Shown piece by piece: positions 25,671 to 34,860 of a stretch of 64,000 nt of DNA; position 1 is the stretch's first letter; the number at the start of each line of letters is the position of its first letter. A program made the position numbers and the translations under genes. Under the pieces are notes generated by a model. The model was given only the letters and a program-made list of their open reading frames with translations, had not been told where the DNA came from and did no database searches. The DNA lies in contig NZ_JARNTX010000001.1 in NCBI RefSeq assembly GCF_029433095.1, positions 868,001-932,000 on the forward strand, given 5' to 3'. The DNA comes from Hymenobacter sp. YC55. GTDB taxonomy: Bacteria; Bacteroidota; Bacteroidia; Cytophagales; Hymenobacteraceae.

Positions 25671-28600
25671 ATGCTCATTTCCGATACCACTATTAACCAG
25701 GTTAAGCAGCTCGATATCCTAAGTGTCGTTAGCCGTTACCTGCAAGTAAAATCCAAGGGCAACAAGCACGAGGCTTGCTGCCCCTTCCACGACGAGAAAA
25801 CGCCTTCCTTCCATATACATATTCAAAAGCAGATTTATAAGTGCTTTGGCTGCGGGGCTGCCGGCGACGGTGTTGGCTTCGTGATGAAGCACGAAAATAT
25901 CGGCTACGGCGAGGCTGTGAAGCAGTTGGCCGGCGACCATGGCATCAGCATCGAATACAAAGAGCAAGATCCAGAGAAAGCGGCCGAGCAGGCGCAGCTG
26001 CAACTGGAGCGCGAGGCCGTGCGCATCGTGCTCGATTACGCCGCGGCCTACTACCAATTTAACCAGGTACCTGAAACTTGGAGCAAGTACCGTAACCTGC
26101 TGCCGCAGACCCTTAGCGACTGGCGCATTGGCTACGCTGAGGAGGCCCCCGACTCCTTTTACAAAGCGGCCGTGCTGCAGCACCACTCGGTCGAGCTGCT
26201 TGTCAAGGCGGGCCTGGTGCGAGAGCACCGCATCGAAGGGGGCGAGCCCCGTTACTACGACGTGTTTCAGGGCCGGGCCATGTTCCCCATCCGTGACCAC
26301 CGGGGCCGGTTGGTAGCGTTTACGGGGCGTCTGGTGAAGGATACACCGGCCAATGCCACCTACAAACCCCCGAAGTACCTTAACTCCCCGGATACCGTTT
26401 GGGATAAACGCTTACACCTTTACGGCCTCGACGTGGCCGGGCCAGCTATTCGCAAGCAGGGCTTCGTTTATCTGGTAGAAGGGCACATCGACGTGGTGCA
26501 GTGGCATCAGGCCGGCCTGACCAATACCGTGGGCGGTTACGGCACTTCGCTCACGGAAGAGCAGATCAAGCTGCTTAAGCAGTACACCGAGCACGTGGTC
26601 TTCGTGCCGGACAATGATCCGGCCGGCCGTGCTGCTATGCACAAGTACGCCTTGCTGCTGATTGAAGCGGGTATCCGGGTGGAGGTGCTCATGCCGGCCG
26701 ACACCTGCGACCCGGATGATATGCTCCGTAAGAAGCTCAAGACTCCGGAAGAGGTAACGACCTGGCTCTCCAGCCGCCGTGACTACATCACCGGCGAGCT
26801 GCTGGCCGACTGCGAGCGGGAAGCGGTGCTCTCGCCCATCGACCGGGCCAACGCGGCCGAGCGCCTGGGGGGCGTGCTGGAGCTGTTGGCCAACCAAGGC
26901 CAGCGCCAGGCTTACTACGATGATCTAACGGCCAAGTGGTCGGACTTCAAGAAGCTCTATAAGCTGGTAAAGCGGGGCGACAGCACCGAGAATAAGTTGC
27001 TCGAGCAAATGAAGGCCGAAGCCCGGGCGCAGTACTTCGACTATGGCTTCTTTGAAAAGGATGGCTGCTTTTATGGCTACCATAACAAGATGGAGGTGCG
27101 CATCTGCAACTTCACTTTCGAGATTCAATACTTCGTGCTGAGCCAGGACGAGCCGAAATACGTCTGCCACTTCCGCAACATGTTCGGCAGCTCGCGCACC
27201 ATTGCCATCACCACCGACGACTTCACCAGCGTGGCCACGTTCAAGAAGTGCGTGGGCCGGCTCGGTAATTTCATTTTCGAGGGCAATGACGAGCAGCTCA
27301 ATAAAATCAAGATCAAGGTATTCCACGGCGTAGCCGAGGCCGTGCAGCCCCGGGCCATGCTCTACAACCCGACCGGCGACTTTACCACGTTCGCCAACGG
27401 GTTGTTCTACCGCAAGAAGTTCTATCCGGCCGACCGCTACGGCATCGTGCGGCTGCAGCGGCCGGTGGCCACCGAGGAGGAGCTGGCTAAGCTCCGGGGC
27501 GAGGCGCACGTGATGATCGGCGAGGAAGTGCACGTGCTGATATCGGCCGAGCGCCTGGCACTTAAGATTGGCCAGGCCAAGCTGGAGGAAGCGTTGGAAG
27601 CCGGCAACGTGTTTCACCTGGCGTACTACTTCCTGCCTTTTGCTTCGACGCTCAAGCTAGTGGAGGATGATGATGACATGATGGAAAACGAGCGGCGCTA
27701 TCTGTTGCCGCAGAAAGGGGAGAAGCTTTCGTTCGAGCGCTGGGGCGAATTGATGCGCAAAGCCTACGGTCAGAACGGTGTGGTGATGACGGCCTACTAC
27801 GTGGCCAGCAACTTCCGCGACATCATCTACCACGAAAACAACTACTTCTTTCCGCTGCTCAACCTGTTCGGGGTACGTGGTTCTGGTAAGAGTAAAGCGG
27901 CTGAGTCGGTGGTGGCGCCGTTCGGCCAGCATGCCGGCGACCCGCTGCGGTTGGAAGGGGGCGCGACCCAAACCGGTATCCAGCGCCGCATGGCCACGGC
28001 CCGCAACGGCATCATCTTTATCGACGAGTACAAGAACAGCCTGGACATGCGCATGATCGGCTTGCTCAAGGGCCTGGCCGACGGATCGTCGAAGATTACG
28101 GGCGTGGCCACCAGCGGCAACCAAACCAAAAGCTTCAAGCCGCTGAGCACCGCCGTGGTCGGTGGCCAGGACCTGCCGACGCGCGACCCGGCCCTGCTCA
28201 GCCGCTGCATCGTGCTGGAGTTCTCGGAAGACATGAAGCGCCAGAACAACGGCCAGGCCTACGACGAGCTCAAGGAGCTGGAGAAGAATCTGGCCACCGT
28301 GCACGTGACCTGTGAGCTGCTCGGCTACCGGGAGCAGATGAAAAACTACCGTTTCCGCAGCTCGGATATGATGCGCCGGGTGCGCAGCCACTGCAAAGAG
28401 GTGCTGGGCTTCGAAGTAGAAGACCGCACGGCCCTCAATGCCGTTTCGCTGCTTACCACGTGCGAGATATTGAGCGAGGCGGGCGTGAAGTTTCCCTTCA
28501 CCAGCCAGGAGCTGTTCGGCATTATGATCGAGCGCCTGCAGCAGGTAGTCAATATCCAGCACACCAGCGACGATATCGAGCAGTACTTCATGGTGCTCGG

Positions 28601-29192
28601 CTCCATGGTTGGCCGCGAGATTATGGAAGACCGCGACTTCAAAGTGCAGAAAGAGGAGGACGGTATTACGAAACTTTTCGTACGGGTGCGCAAGGTGCAC
28701 CCACTCTACCTGCAGGCGGCGCAGCGCCAGGGCATCGAGCCGCTGAGCATTGCCACCATTCGCAACTACCTCACCAAGTCGCGCTACTTCCTGGAAGACC
28801 GCCCCAAGGGCGTACGCTTTGGCGAGGAAGGCAACCCGACGAGCGCGTTGGTGTTCAACTACCAGATGATGCGCGAATACGGCATCGAGCTGGAGACCAA
28901 GCAAAAGCTTTCCGAGCTGGTGGCCAAGGATGATGACAGCCGCAAACTGCAGGAGAAGGTCATCATTGACGGCAACGCCGGCGAGCTGGTAAAGGCTTGG
29001 CTCGACGAGCGACCAGCCGATGACATCCTCGACGTGGCCACGGCCCTCGACGAGTTCAACGAGAACAAGCAGCCGGCCCTAAGCCACGACGCTTGGCTGG
29101 CGCATTTAAAGGAGTACGCCGGGGGACGCAATCACCATAATGTTGAATTTAACTCCGACTTCACCCGGTTCAAGCTAATGCTGCCGTTTTAA
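25671..29192 (+). CDS. Phage primase-helicase (CHC2 zinc finger, Toprim, SF3-like ATPase)
   Basis: 1173 aa from ATG 25671. Residues about 35-75 form a DnaG CHC2 zinc finger (CCPFHDEKTPSFH..CFGCGAAGD). About 150-270 is the primase core. Toprim follows at about 266-340 (VYLVEGHIDVV and FVPDNDPAGR with its acidic residues). The C-terminal ATPase has Walker A GVRGSGKS at 734-741 and Walker B GIIFIDEY near 780, followed by a sensor-type ALLSRCIVLEF. One protein thus should unwind the fork and prime DNA synthesis. It is the last gene of the early operon, followed by a terminator and then by the GGGGAAA array, a likely origin. The long upstream extension of this frame overlaps the HNH gene and is rejected. 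Confidence 0.9.
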   Translation: MLISDTTINQVKQLDILSVVSRYLQVKSKGNKHEACCPFHDEKTPSFHIHIQKQIYKCFGCGAAGDGVGFVMKHENIGYGEAVKQLAGDHGISIEYKEQDPEKAAEQAQLQLEREAVRIVLDYAAAYYQFNQVPETWSKYRNLLPQTLSDWRIGYAEEAPDSFYKAAVLQHHSVELLVKAGLVREHRIEGGEPRYYDVFQGRAMFPIRDHRGRLVAFTGRLVKDTPANATYKPPKYLNSPDTVWDKRLHLYGLDVAGPAIRKQGFVYLVEGHIDVVQWHQAGLTNTVGGYGTSLTEEQIKLLKQYTEHVVFVPDNDPAGRAAMHKYALLLIEAGIRVEVLMPADTCDPDDMLRKKLKTPEEVTTWLSSRRDYITGELLADCEREAVLSPIDRANAAERLGGVLELLANQGQRQAYYDDLTAKWSDFKKLYKLVKRGDSTENKLLEQMKAEARAQYFDYGFFEKDGCFYGYHNKMEVRICNFTFEIQYFVLSQDEPKYVCHFRNMFGSSRTIAITTDDFTSVATFKKCVGRLGNFIFEGNDEQLNKIKIKVFHGVAEAVQPRAMLYNPTGDFTTFANGLFYRKKFYPADRYGIVRLQRPVATEEELAKLRGEAHVMIGEEVHVLISAERLALKIGQAKLEEALEAGNVFHLAYYFLPFASTLKLVEDDDDMMENERRYLLPQKGEKLSFERWGELMRKAYGQNGVVMTAYYVASNFRDIIYHENNYFFPLLNLFGVRGSGKSKAAESVVAPFGQHAGDPLRLEGGATQTGIQRRMATARNGIIFIDEYKNSLDMRMIGLLKGLADGSSKITGVATSGNQTKSFKPLSTAVVGGQDLPTRDPALLSRCIVLEFSEDMKRQNNGQAYDELKELEKNLATVHVTCELLGYREQMKNYRFRSSDMMRRVRSHCKEVLGFEVEDRTALNAVSLLTTCEILSEAGVKFPFTSQELFGIMIERLQQVVNIQHTSDDIEQYFMVLGSMVGREIMEDRDFKVQKEEDGITKLFVRVRKVHPLYLQAAQRQGIEPLSIATIRNYLTKSRYFLEDRPKGVRFGEEGNPTSALVFNYQMMREYGIELETKQKLSELVAKDDDSRKLQEKVIIDGNAGELVKAWLDERPADDILDVATALDEFNENKQPALSHDAWLAHLKEYAGGRNHHNVEFNSDFTRFKLMLPF

Positions 29193-29225
29193 CGAAAGGA
29201 AAGGAGGAAATATACAATAACCGAA

Positions 29226-29250
29226 AGGGCGCCTAGTGCGCCCTTTTTTT
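29226..29250 (+). terminator. Terminator of the early operon
   Basis: AGGGCGC / GCGCCCT hairpin followed by seven Ts, 34 bases after the primase-helicase stop. Confidence 0.85.
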
Positions 29251-29409
29251 GGCCCCAGCCGGTTTGCGGGCCAATGCGATTTCTAGCACATAGGGGGTAT
29301 ATCATAAATTCTTTCCCTGTTTCCCCATACCTGTTATCAGAACAATTATGAATATGATTAATGTACTGCATACGTGTAGTTTATAAAAAGTAAGTAAGGG
29401 TATAATACC

Positions 29410-29587
29410 GGGGAAAGTTGGGGAAACGCGGGGAAAGTTGGGGAAACAGCCTGAAAACCGGGGAAACAGGGCGATGCTGAGGAGTCGTTTTTCACCCTGT
29501 TTCCCCGCCTGTTTCCCTGTTTCCCGAGGTAGGGTGAAAGGTAAGTAATTGGTATACAGGGATGTGGAAACGGGGAAACAGGGAAAC
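29410..29587. repeat. GGGGAAA(C/G) iteron array, candidate phage replication origin
   Basis: Direct copies start at 29410, 29420, 29430, 29440 and 29460 (exact 10-bp steps, the last after a 20-bp step). Inverted GTTTCCC(C) copies lie at 29499, 29511 and 29519, and direct copies again at 29564 (GTGGAAAC), 29572 and 29581. One more inverted copy is near 29320. The rest of 29251-29934 is AT-rich and gene-free. An array phased to one DNA turn, next to the replication gene, is what an initiator-binding origin looks like. A regulator-binding array is the alternative. Confidence 0.6.
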
Positions 29588-29844
29588 TGAAAACAAGCCG
29601 TTTGGCCCTGGAAAAAACTTTTTTTGCTGCGTCCCCCTCCGAACCGCCGCGCCATTCCGGATTCATTCCCGTCGCACCACTTTTTATAAGCCCGTTTCAA
29701 ACCGGAAAAGTGAAAGACTTAATGCGCTATTATCGATAGATATTATTTATCCAATAATCTATTACTAATAGAATTGGGCTGAGTATCTTAGCAAGGCACA
29801 TAAAAGCGCGTTTTATGCCATGTATGGCAAATGTTTTGCGCTAT

Positions 29845-29865
29845 CAGGTTTGAGTTATCAACCTG
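29845..29865. promoter_or_regulatory. Inverted repeat upstream of the receptor-binding operon
   Basis: CAGGTT (29845-29850) and AACCTG (29860-29865), nine bases apart. It lies 29 bp upstream of the 36-bp promoter-like element. Possible operator. Confidence 0.35.
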
Positions 29866-29893
29866 TACTCTAGCTATATTTTGTATCCCGAAT

Positions 29894-29929
29894 TGTCCTC
29901 TGCTAAGAACAGGCAATTTGGTAGTATTG
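29894..29929 (+). promoter_or_regulatory. Phage promoter-like element 1 (TGTCCTCTG-N19-TAGTATTG)
   Basis: Same 36-bp build as the elements at 36049, 40193, 43497, 48511 and 59792. The -7-like box TAGTATTG matches TAnnTTTG at all but one position. Transcription would start about 4 bases after the box, next to the ATG at 29935. Confidence 0.6.
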
Positions 29930-29934
29930 TCCTA

Positions 29935-30495
29935 ATGAGAAAGCATAGCCACACGACTACTCCTCCTGAACTTCATGTTATCCCAGTTCGCCGGGCGGTG
30001 CTCAAATTCCTTGAGAAAAAGCTCGTCATCGAAAACAACGAACCTTTCCCAGTGGGCAAGAAGAGTCAGGTAGGGCGCATGCTTTATCATTTATTGCGCA
30101 CGCCGCAAGACGACCGGCAATATGACTGCTCGGCAGAGCAGTACCCGGTTAAGTTCGTCGTCAGCGTGTCGCATCACCTTTCCTGGCTTAACGGCTGCCG
30201 CTACCTGACGCCCCAGGCCATTCATGATTTCAACCGCCAGGTGGAAGACATGATTGAGGAAGAATTTCTGAACTGCCTACGGGTGCTGCGGGCCTACGGC
30301 GTGCAGGTCGAGACCAAGCAGTTCGCCAAGGACTTCATGAGCCTGTATGGGTTCACTGAAGATGACTTCAGCCTTGACGCCCTGATCAAAGCGGAGTATC
30401 GTCGCCGAAAAGCGGCCGAGAGACTCCAAAAACCCTTCTTTCTTATCCCGAAATGTCCTGTATTCCCGGGGCCTAAAGCCTTGGCTCATGTCTGA
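29935..30495 (+). CDS. Phage protein, 186 aa, unknown
   Basis: First gene of the operon that ends with the giant fibre protein. ATG 29935 is chosen because the predicted promoter lies between the upstream TTG start and this codon. Helical protein with IPVRRAVLKFLEKKL, a LYHLLRTPQDDR turn and RQVEDMIEEEFLNCLRVLRAYG; this type occurs in Bacteroidetes prophages, perhaps as a DNA-binding regulator. Overlaps the next gene by 8 bp. Confidence 0.6.
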   Translation: MRKHSHTTTPPELHVIPVRRAVLKFLEKKLVIENNEPFPVGKKSQVGRMLYHLLRTPQDDRQYDCSAEQYPVKFVVSVSHHLSWLNGCRYLTPQAIHDFNRQVEDMIEEEFLNCLRVLRAYGVQVETKQFAKDFMSLYGFTEDDFSLDALIKAEYRRRKAAERLQKPFFLIPKCPVFPGPKALAHV

Positions 30496-31150
30496 TTTGC
30501 CTGCAGGTCAACTGCGTAACCTATCGCAGTCTATCGACGACAACCTGGGCGGAGTGGAAGCCCTCTGGTACGTGCCGATTGAAGACGTGCTCTTCGTACC
30601 CGACTCGGAAGAGCCTATCGTGTACGAGAGCGTTGACCTTCGCCCGGGTGCGACCTGGTACCAGCTGGTGGCCACGCTCAATACGGTGCGCTACAACGAG
30701 CCCGGCAAGGAAGACCGCCACGGCGTGTTCTATCAACCCAAGCTGACGGGCGTGCTGGCTAAGAATACGGCTGCTTTAGCCGCAGGCCTGGAAGCTATGG
30801 AGGGTCACCTTTACTTGGTGCTCTACCGCGATGGCAATGGCCAGGTGTGGCTGGTCGGCTCGCTCGACGAGCCCCTTTCCTGGAGCGAGGTGCTCGATAC
30901 AGGAAACGGCGTTAATGACCGCAACCAGAAGAGCTTCACGTTCGCCAGCGATACCACGCGCCGGGCTCGTGCCTATTTCGGTAGCTGGGTGGTGAGCGAG
31001 CTGGGCCTACAGACCGGGCTAGGCCTGCAGCAGAGCAGCGGCGGCACCATCGAGCTACGCACGGCCGGTGGACGCTTGCTGGCCGTGGTGCCAGTGGGCA
31101 AGCGGGTCGTGCTCAAGTCCGGCTTTAAACTCTCTTATCAAATTATTTAA
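30488..31150 (+). CDS. Phage structural protein, tail-tube or fibre-base type, 220 aa
   Basis: Beta-rich protein. The segment VWLVGSLDEPLSWSEVLDTG...KSFTFASDTTRRARAY resembles, in order and type of motifs, the second half of the 190-aa structural protein at 38912 (VFLLGHPGYPAKMVSAPGT...RTFSFQSVWSGPAPRF). I infer a shared fold of a tail or head accessory protein. It lies directly before the fibre gene and overlaps it by one base, so it may connect the fibre to the virion. Confidence 0.55.
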   Translation: MSDLPAGQLRNLSQSIDDNLGGVEALWYVPIEDVLFVPDSEEPIVYESVDLRPGATWYQLVATLNTVRYNEPGKEDRHGVFYQPKLTGVLAKNTAALAAGLEAMEGHLYLVLYRDGNGQVWLVGSLDEPLSWSEVLDTGNGVNDRNQKSFTFASDTTRRARAYFGSWVVSELGLQTGLGLQQSSGGTIELRTAGGRLLAVVPVGKRVVLKSGFKLSYQII

Positions 31151-34100
31151 TGGCCGTTCTAACGCCCACCGCCTTTGTCGATAAGTGGAATGTCCGCTTT
31201 GCGACCAATGATTCCTTCGCTATCGACGAAGAAGATTTACGCGAATACAGCCAGGATATTGCCGATAGCTTCTCGCTTCCCCTTGCGGTAGGGGATATGA
31301 CCGGCAAGATGCGGGTGTTTACTGGCTCGGTGGGTAGCCCGCAAGCCGTGGAGAAAGACAGCTTCTACGTCTCCAACCAGCGGTTCATTTACCGGGCCAA
31401 GAGCAACTTCAACGCCAGTGCCACCCCAACCAATAATGCCTACTGGGAATTGGTTCTGGAGGTGCCGGCAGCGGTACCCGTATTGCAGAGCACCGGGACC
31501 AGCACTACGGCCACCATCTCGCAGCAGGTGCTCACGCAACTGTTCGCGGGCGTCACCTTCACGCCCATCGCGAAGGATCAGTATGGTATCCATCCGGCCT
31601 TGGCCACCGAGCAAACTGCTTTTGCTTATCTGCTGCAGCGGCTAAACCAGCTGGTGCCGATACAGGTGCCTGCTAAGCCAACGGATATCCGGGTGGATGA
31701 TGTGGCCAATACGCTCAGCGCGAAGCTTGTGCCCGGTTACCCTAGCCTGGTGCTTTACGAAGGCTTTGGCTTTCCAGGCATAGCCGGCACCGTACCCTTA
31801 ACGAGCGAGAACGCCTATATCCAAGACGGCTATCTGTTCATGCAGGGGCTGAGCGGACCTATTGATATTGATGGGGCAGGTTTCCGAGTTGCCGCTAATG
31901 GTAGCCAGCCAGCAGGTCCGTTTGCAACAAACCCCCGACCGTTCACTGGCCCAGCCGTAGTACCCGGGCCAACGCTTACGCAAGCGCAGCCCGCAAGTGG
32001 GGTTGTGGGTACTCAGATTATCTTTACTGGTACCAACCTAAGCGGCGCTGTCACCGCCTTCAATGGCACGCCAGCGGCTCCTGTTAGCATTACAGCTACC
32101 CAAATTGTGGTGGCCGTACCTGCTGGTGCTACTCCGGGCAATTTCACCGCTACCACCAACGCTGGTACCGCTTCGCTTTACTTCACGGTTACGGCGCCGG
32201 CGGCTAACGTGCTGCCTAGTGCCAACGCGGGCTCGGACGCTACCATTCAACTGCCCACCAATTCCATTGCCTTGCTGGGTAGCGGCTCGGATTCCGATGG
32301 CACCATTACGGGCTACCAGTGGCGACAAGTAACTGGTCCCAACAACGCGACGGGCGTACCTGCTAACACGCAGAATGTGGTGGCTAGTAACTTGATTGCC
32401 GGCGCGTATCAGTTCGGCTTTAAGACAATTGATAACAAGAGCGCGGAGTCGCAAGAAGATTTTGTCTTGGTCACCGTCAATGCCGCAACACCGGTTGGGA
32501 ATACCGGGCCGCTGGTGATGAGCAGCAACCTGTTCACGCAAAATGCCTTTGACGATGATTATTCCAGCATAGCGCCCAACTACCGCAGGCGTTCGGCCTT
32601 AGCTACCAGTGTGCCAATTTCTATCTCGGGAGCTACGGCGGTGAAGATTACGCATGTGGTCACGCAGAATGATGCGTACACGCAGGCTGGGTCGGGCTAT
32701 GCTACCATAGACGGGGCACAGAAAACTTACTTCGATAATGCGGGGCAGCTGACGCGTGAGTTTACGTTGGCGCTACCAGACCTCGGTACGCACGTTCTGA
32801 AGCTCTATGAAGGCTCACAGCAGCGGCCCGAAGAAGAGGGCAGCATCTTGACTGGTGGCACCTTTACGAAAGTGGAAGTAGTGGGCACCAATGCCACGTA
32901 TAGTGTAGGCGCGGCCACCAAAACACCAGATGGGGCTTACCTTACGGGTGACTCCATAACCGTATCAACTGGCGCAACGCGCATTGATTTCGGCTTAATC
33001 CCACGTTTGCGGGCGCTGCTAGGTTTCGATGTAGCCGCGGGCGGTTATGGCTGGAAGGGCTTGATTCCTTCCCTCGGTACGCCGGAATTGCGCCAGCAGG
33101 AGTTAGGCAGGGTGCAAGCGTTTCTGTCCGGCCGGACGGGTCGGCGGATTTACGTGCTCGATATGAGCACCAACGACCACGGCGTAGGCTACGGCACCCC
33201 CGCGCAAGCGGCGGCGGCAGCGCAAGCAATGATTGAGCTGGTTAGGGGCTGGGATTCCGCAGTGGAAATCTATCTTAAAACGCCCCTATTCAAAGTCAAC
33301 AGCGGCGCGAATGGGTTAGGCTTTACGCTCCAGAATTATACGGATGCGATAATAGGCGTCGGCAACAACTTAGCGTATGTCAAGCTGATGAATGCCACCA
33401 ACTGGTGGTCCCAGGCTGACCTTCACACTGACCTGCTACACGGTAACGACGGCGGGTACTCCATCTCCGCTGCCCGTTATTTCGAGCGGATCAGCTCTAG
33501 CGTGCAAGCGGATGGGGATTACAGCGAAGCCGTCCGGTTGAACGAGACGGTAATGGACGCCACCACGGCGGGCACCTATGCGCTGATGCGCGACACGCAG
33601 AATTACAATTATCAGGATTTCACCGTCATCGGGAGAACTACCTTGGCGCAGCTCTACGGGGCGCAGCAGATTGCTGCCAAAGCGGTAGTAGATGTGTCCG
33701 GCGTGGGCGGAACGGGCATGTTCGGCGTGTATACCAGTCTCGACGGGGTATTAAGCGCGGGCGTATTTCCCGCCGCTGGAGGCGTCGGGACGACGCTCAA
33801 CTCCGGCGCGGGAGCACTCGCTGCGAACGTCGCCTTTAATTACGCGCTGGTATCGAGCCGGAGCGAAGTCCGCTTGCATTTGAACGGGCAAGTTTTCAGC
33901 GGCGCGGCGGTGGCAAACGTGGGCGCTATCTTGGATAACCTCACCTTTGGCGGGGTGCGCAAGATCAATCCGTCCGGCTCCGGAAATGCCATGAACGGCA
34001 CGTTGCAGCGGGGTTGCTTCTGGAATATTGCGCTGGACGCGGCAACTATCAGCAGCATCTTTGCTGCGAACTGCGTGCTCACGCCAGCCCAGTATGAGAA

Positions 34101-34593
34101 TCCAAATTGCTTGCTCGACACTTCTTTCCGCACCAAGCTCGGCAGCACGGTAGCGTATAACCGGGCTGATCCAACCCGTAATCTGGACTTTGTGCAGGGG
34201 CAAACGGTGGCGCCAAGCGGCCCCGCGCCAAGTGGGGCCGGTACGTACCGCGCGAATGATGTCAACGCCTTTGAAACCACGGCCTCGGACTGGACGCGTG
34301 ACGGACAGTACGGCGGCATTGCTTACACGACGCTGTTCAATGCTATTGGCACGTTCCGATTCACCGGCTCGGCGCTAACCCTCAGAGGCAACAAGTTTCC
34401 AGATGGGGGCCGCATCAAACTCACGTTGGATGGTAATGCAACGATTATCGACACCAACAACGGGGAAACTGTGACCGATACATTCCTGCACTCCTTTGCC
34501 GGTCTGGGTGGGGGAACGCACACGCTGCTAGTGGAGAAAGCCGATAACAATGTGCAATTCATTGTTGTCAGCGCTTTTGTGGTAACGGGGTAA
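31150..34593 (+). CDS. Giant receptor-binding/fibre protein with IPT, PKD-like and SGNH-hydrolase domains
   Basis: 1147 aa, no signal peptide. The N-terminal 130 residues resemble phage fibre attachment regions. About 275-350 is an IPT/TIG domain (ASGVVGTQIIFTGTNLSG), about 352-450 a PKD/REJ-like domain (NAGSDATIQLPTNSIALLG). Near residue 599 GDSI opens an SGNH-type esterase region, with LDMSTNDHG as block III-like motif and a late His in DLLHGNDGGYS. Then follow a LamG-like beta sandwich (about 810-1000) and a C-terminal carbohydrate-binding-like domain. A likely role is binding and de-acylating surface polysaccharide of the host during adsorption. The catalytic reading rests on motifs only. 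Confidence 0.75.
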   Translation: MAVLTPTAFVDKWNVRFATNDSFAIDEEDLREYSQDIADSFSLPLAVGDMTGKMRVFTGSVGSPQAVEKDSFYVSNQRFIYRAKSNFNASATPTNNAYWELVLEVPAAVPVLQSTGTSTTATISQQVLTQLFAGVTFTPIAKDQYGIHPALATEQTAFAYLLQRLNQLVPIQVPAKPTDIRVDDVANTLSAKLVPGYPSLVLYEGFGFPGIAGTVPLTSENAYIQDGYLFMQGLSGPIDIDGAGFRVAANGSQPAGPFATNPRPFTGPAVVPGPTLTQAQPASGVVGTQIIFTGTNLSGAVTAFNGTPAAPVSITATQIVVAVPAGATPGNFTATTNAGTASLYFTVTAPAANVLPSANAGSDATIQLPTNSIALLGSGSDSDGTITGYQWRQVTGPNNATGVPANTQNVVASNLIAGAYQFGFKTIDNKSAESQEDFVLVTVNAATPVGNTGPLVMSSNLFTQNAFDDDYSSIAPNYRRRSALATSVPISISGATAVKITHVVTQNDAYTQAGSGYATIDGAQKTYFDNAGQLTREFTLALPDLGTHVLKLYEGSQQRPEEEGSILTGGTFTKVEVVGTNATYSVGAATKTPDGAYLTGDSITVSTGATRIDFGLIPRLRALLGFDVAAGGYGWKGLIPSLGTPELRQQELGRVQAFLSGRTGRRIYVLDMSTNDHGVGYGTPAQAAAAAQAMIELVRGWDSAVEIYLKTPLFKVNSGANGLGFTLQNYTDAIIGVGNNLAYVKLMNATNWWSQADLHTDLLHGNDGGYSISAARYFERISSSVQADGDYSEAVRLNETVMDATTAGTYALMRDTQNYNYQDFTVIGRTTLAQLYGAQQIAAKAVVDVSGVGGTGMFGVYTSLDGVLSAGVFPAAGGVGTTLNSGAGALAANVAFNYALVSSRSEVRLHLNGQVFSGAAVANVGAILDNLTFGGVRKINPSGSGNAMNGTLQRGCFWNIALDAATISSIFAANCVLTPAQYENPNCLLDTSFRTKLGSTVAYNRADPTRNLDFVQGQTVAPSGPAPSGAGTYRANDVNAFETTASDWTRDGQYGGIAYTTLFNAIGTFRFTGSALTLRGNKFPDGGRIKLTLDGNATIIDTNNGETVTDTFLHSFAGLGGGTHTLLVEKADNNVQFIVVSAFVVTG

Positions 34594-34611
34594 GCAGGCA
34601 AGCGCAGCAAT

Positions 34612-34643
34612 AAAAAAAGCCCCTCTAACCAGGGGCTTTTTTT
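34612..34643. terminator. Bidirectional terminator after the fibre gene
   Basis: A-run, AGCCCCT / AGGGGCT stem, T-run. It ends the fibre operon and, on the other strand, the small gene at 34642. Confidence 0.85.
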
Positions 34644-34821
34644 ATTTGGAACCAACAATCTCCTTCACTTCTCGAACTAGCTTGTTAGCCTCGGCTTCTT
34701 CTTTGCCGGCTTCCCATTGCTGGGTGCCTTCTGGGTCATCGAACGGATACGGCGGGCGCCCATCTGACTCCTGGACTTGCTTAACCATCCAACGCCACAG
34801 GCCCATAATAAATGATTTCAT
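34642..34821 (-). CDS. Small protein, 59 aa, unknown, in the acyltransferase cargo
   Basis: Minus-strand frame starting MKSFIMGLWRWMVKQVQESD: an amphipathic N-terminal helix, a Pro-rich middle (GRPPYPFDDPEG) and a charged C-terminal helix. The stop lies at the terminator. It sits 39 bp downstream of the acyltransferase on the same strand, so probably the second gene of that cargo unit. Confidence 0.55.
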   Translation of the reverse strand: MKSFIMGLWRWMVKQVQESDGRPPYPFDDPEGTQQWEAGKEEAEANKLVREVKEIVGSK

Positions 34822-34860
34822 CGGTGATAAGTAAAAAGAGATTAGGTAAAGAGTTAAGGC

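Noticed and set aside
27657..28904. 415-aa antisense frame in the primase-helicase gene
   Set aside because: Long only because of GC-rich third positions of the real gene; no motif, His/Ala/Leu-rich shadow.
29410..29587. CRISPR array
   Set aside because: Repeat units are only 7-8 bp with 2-12 bp between copies and occur in both orientations; no cas genes are present.
29302..29700. Frames across the GGGGAAA array
   Set aside because: They translate the iteron repeats into FP-rich low-complexity sequence and are not genes.
29849..29883. TTTG-N22-TATATTTTG as promoter of the receptor-binding operon
   Set aside because: Spacer and second box deviate from the 19-base rule; the TGTCCTCTG-N19-TAGTATTG element 45 bp further downstream fits much better.
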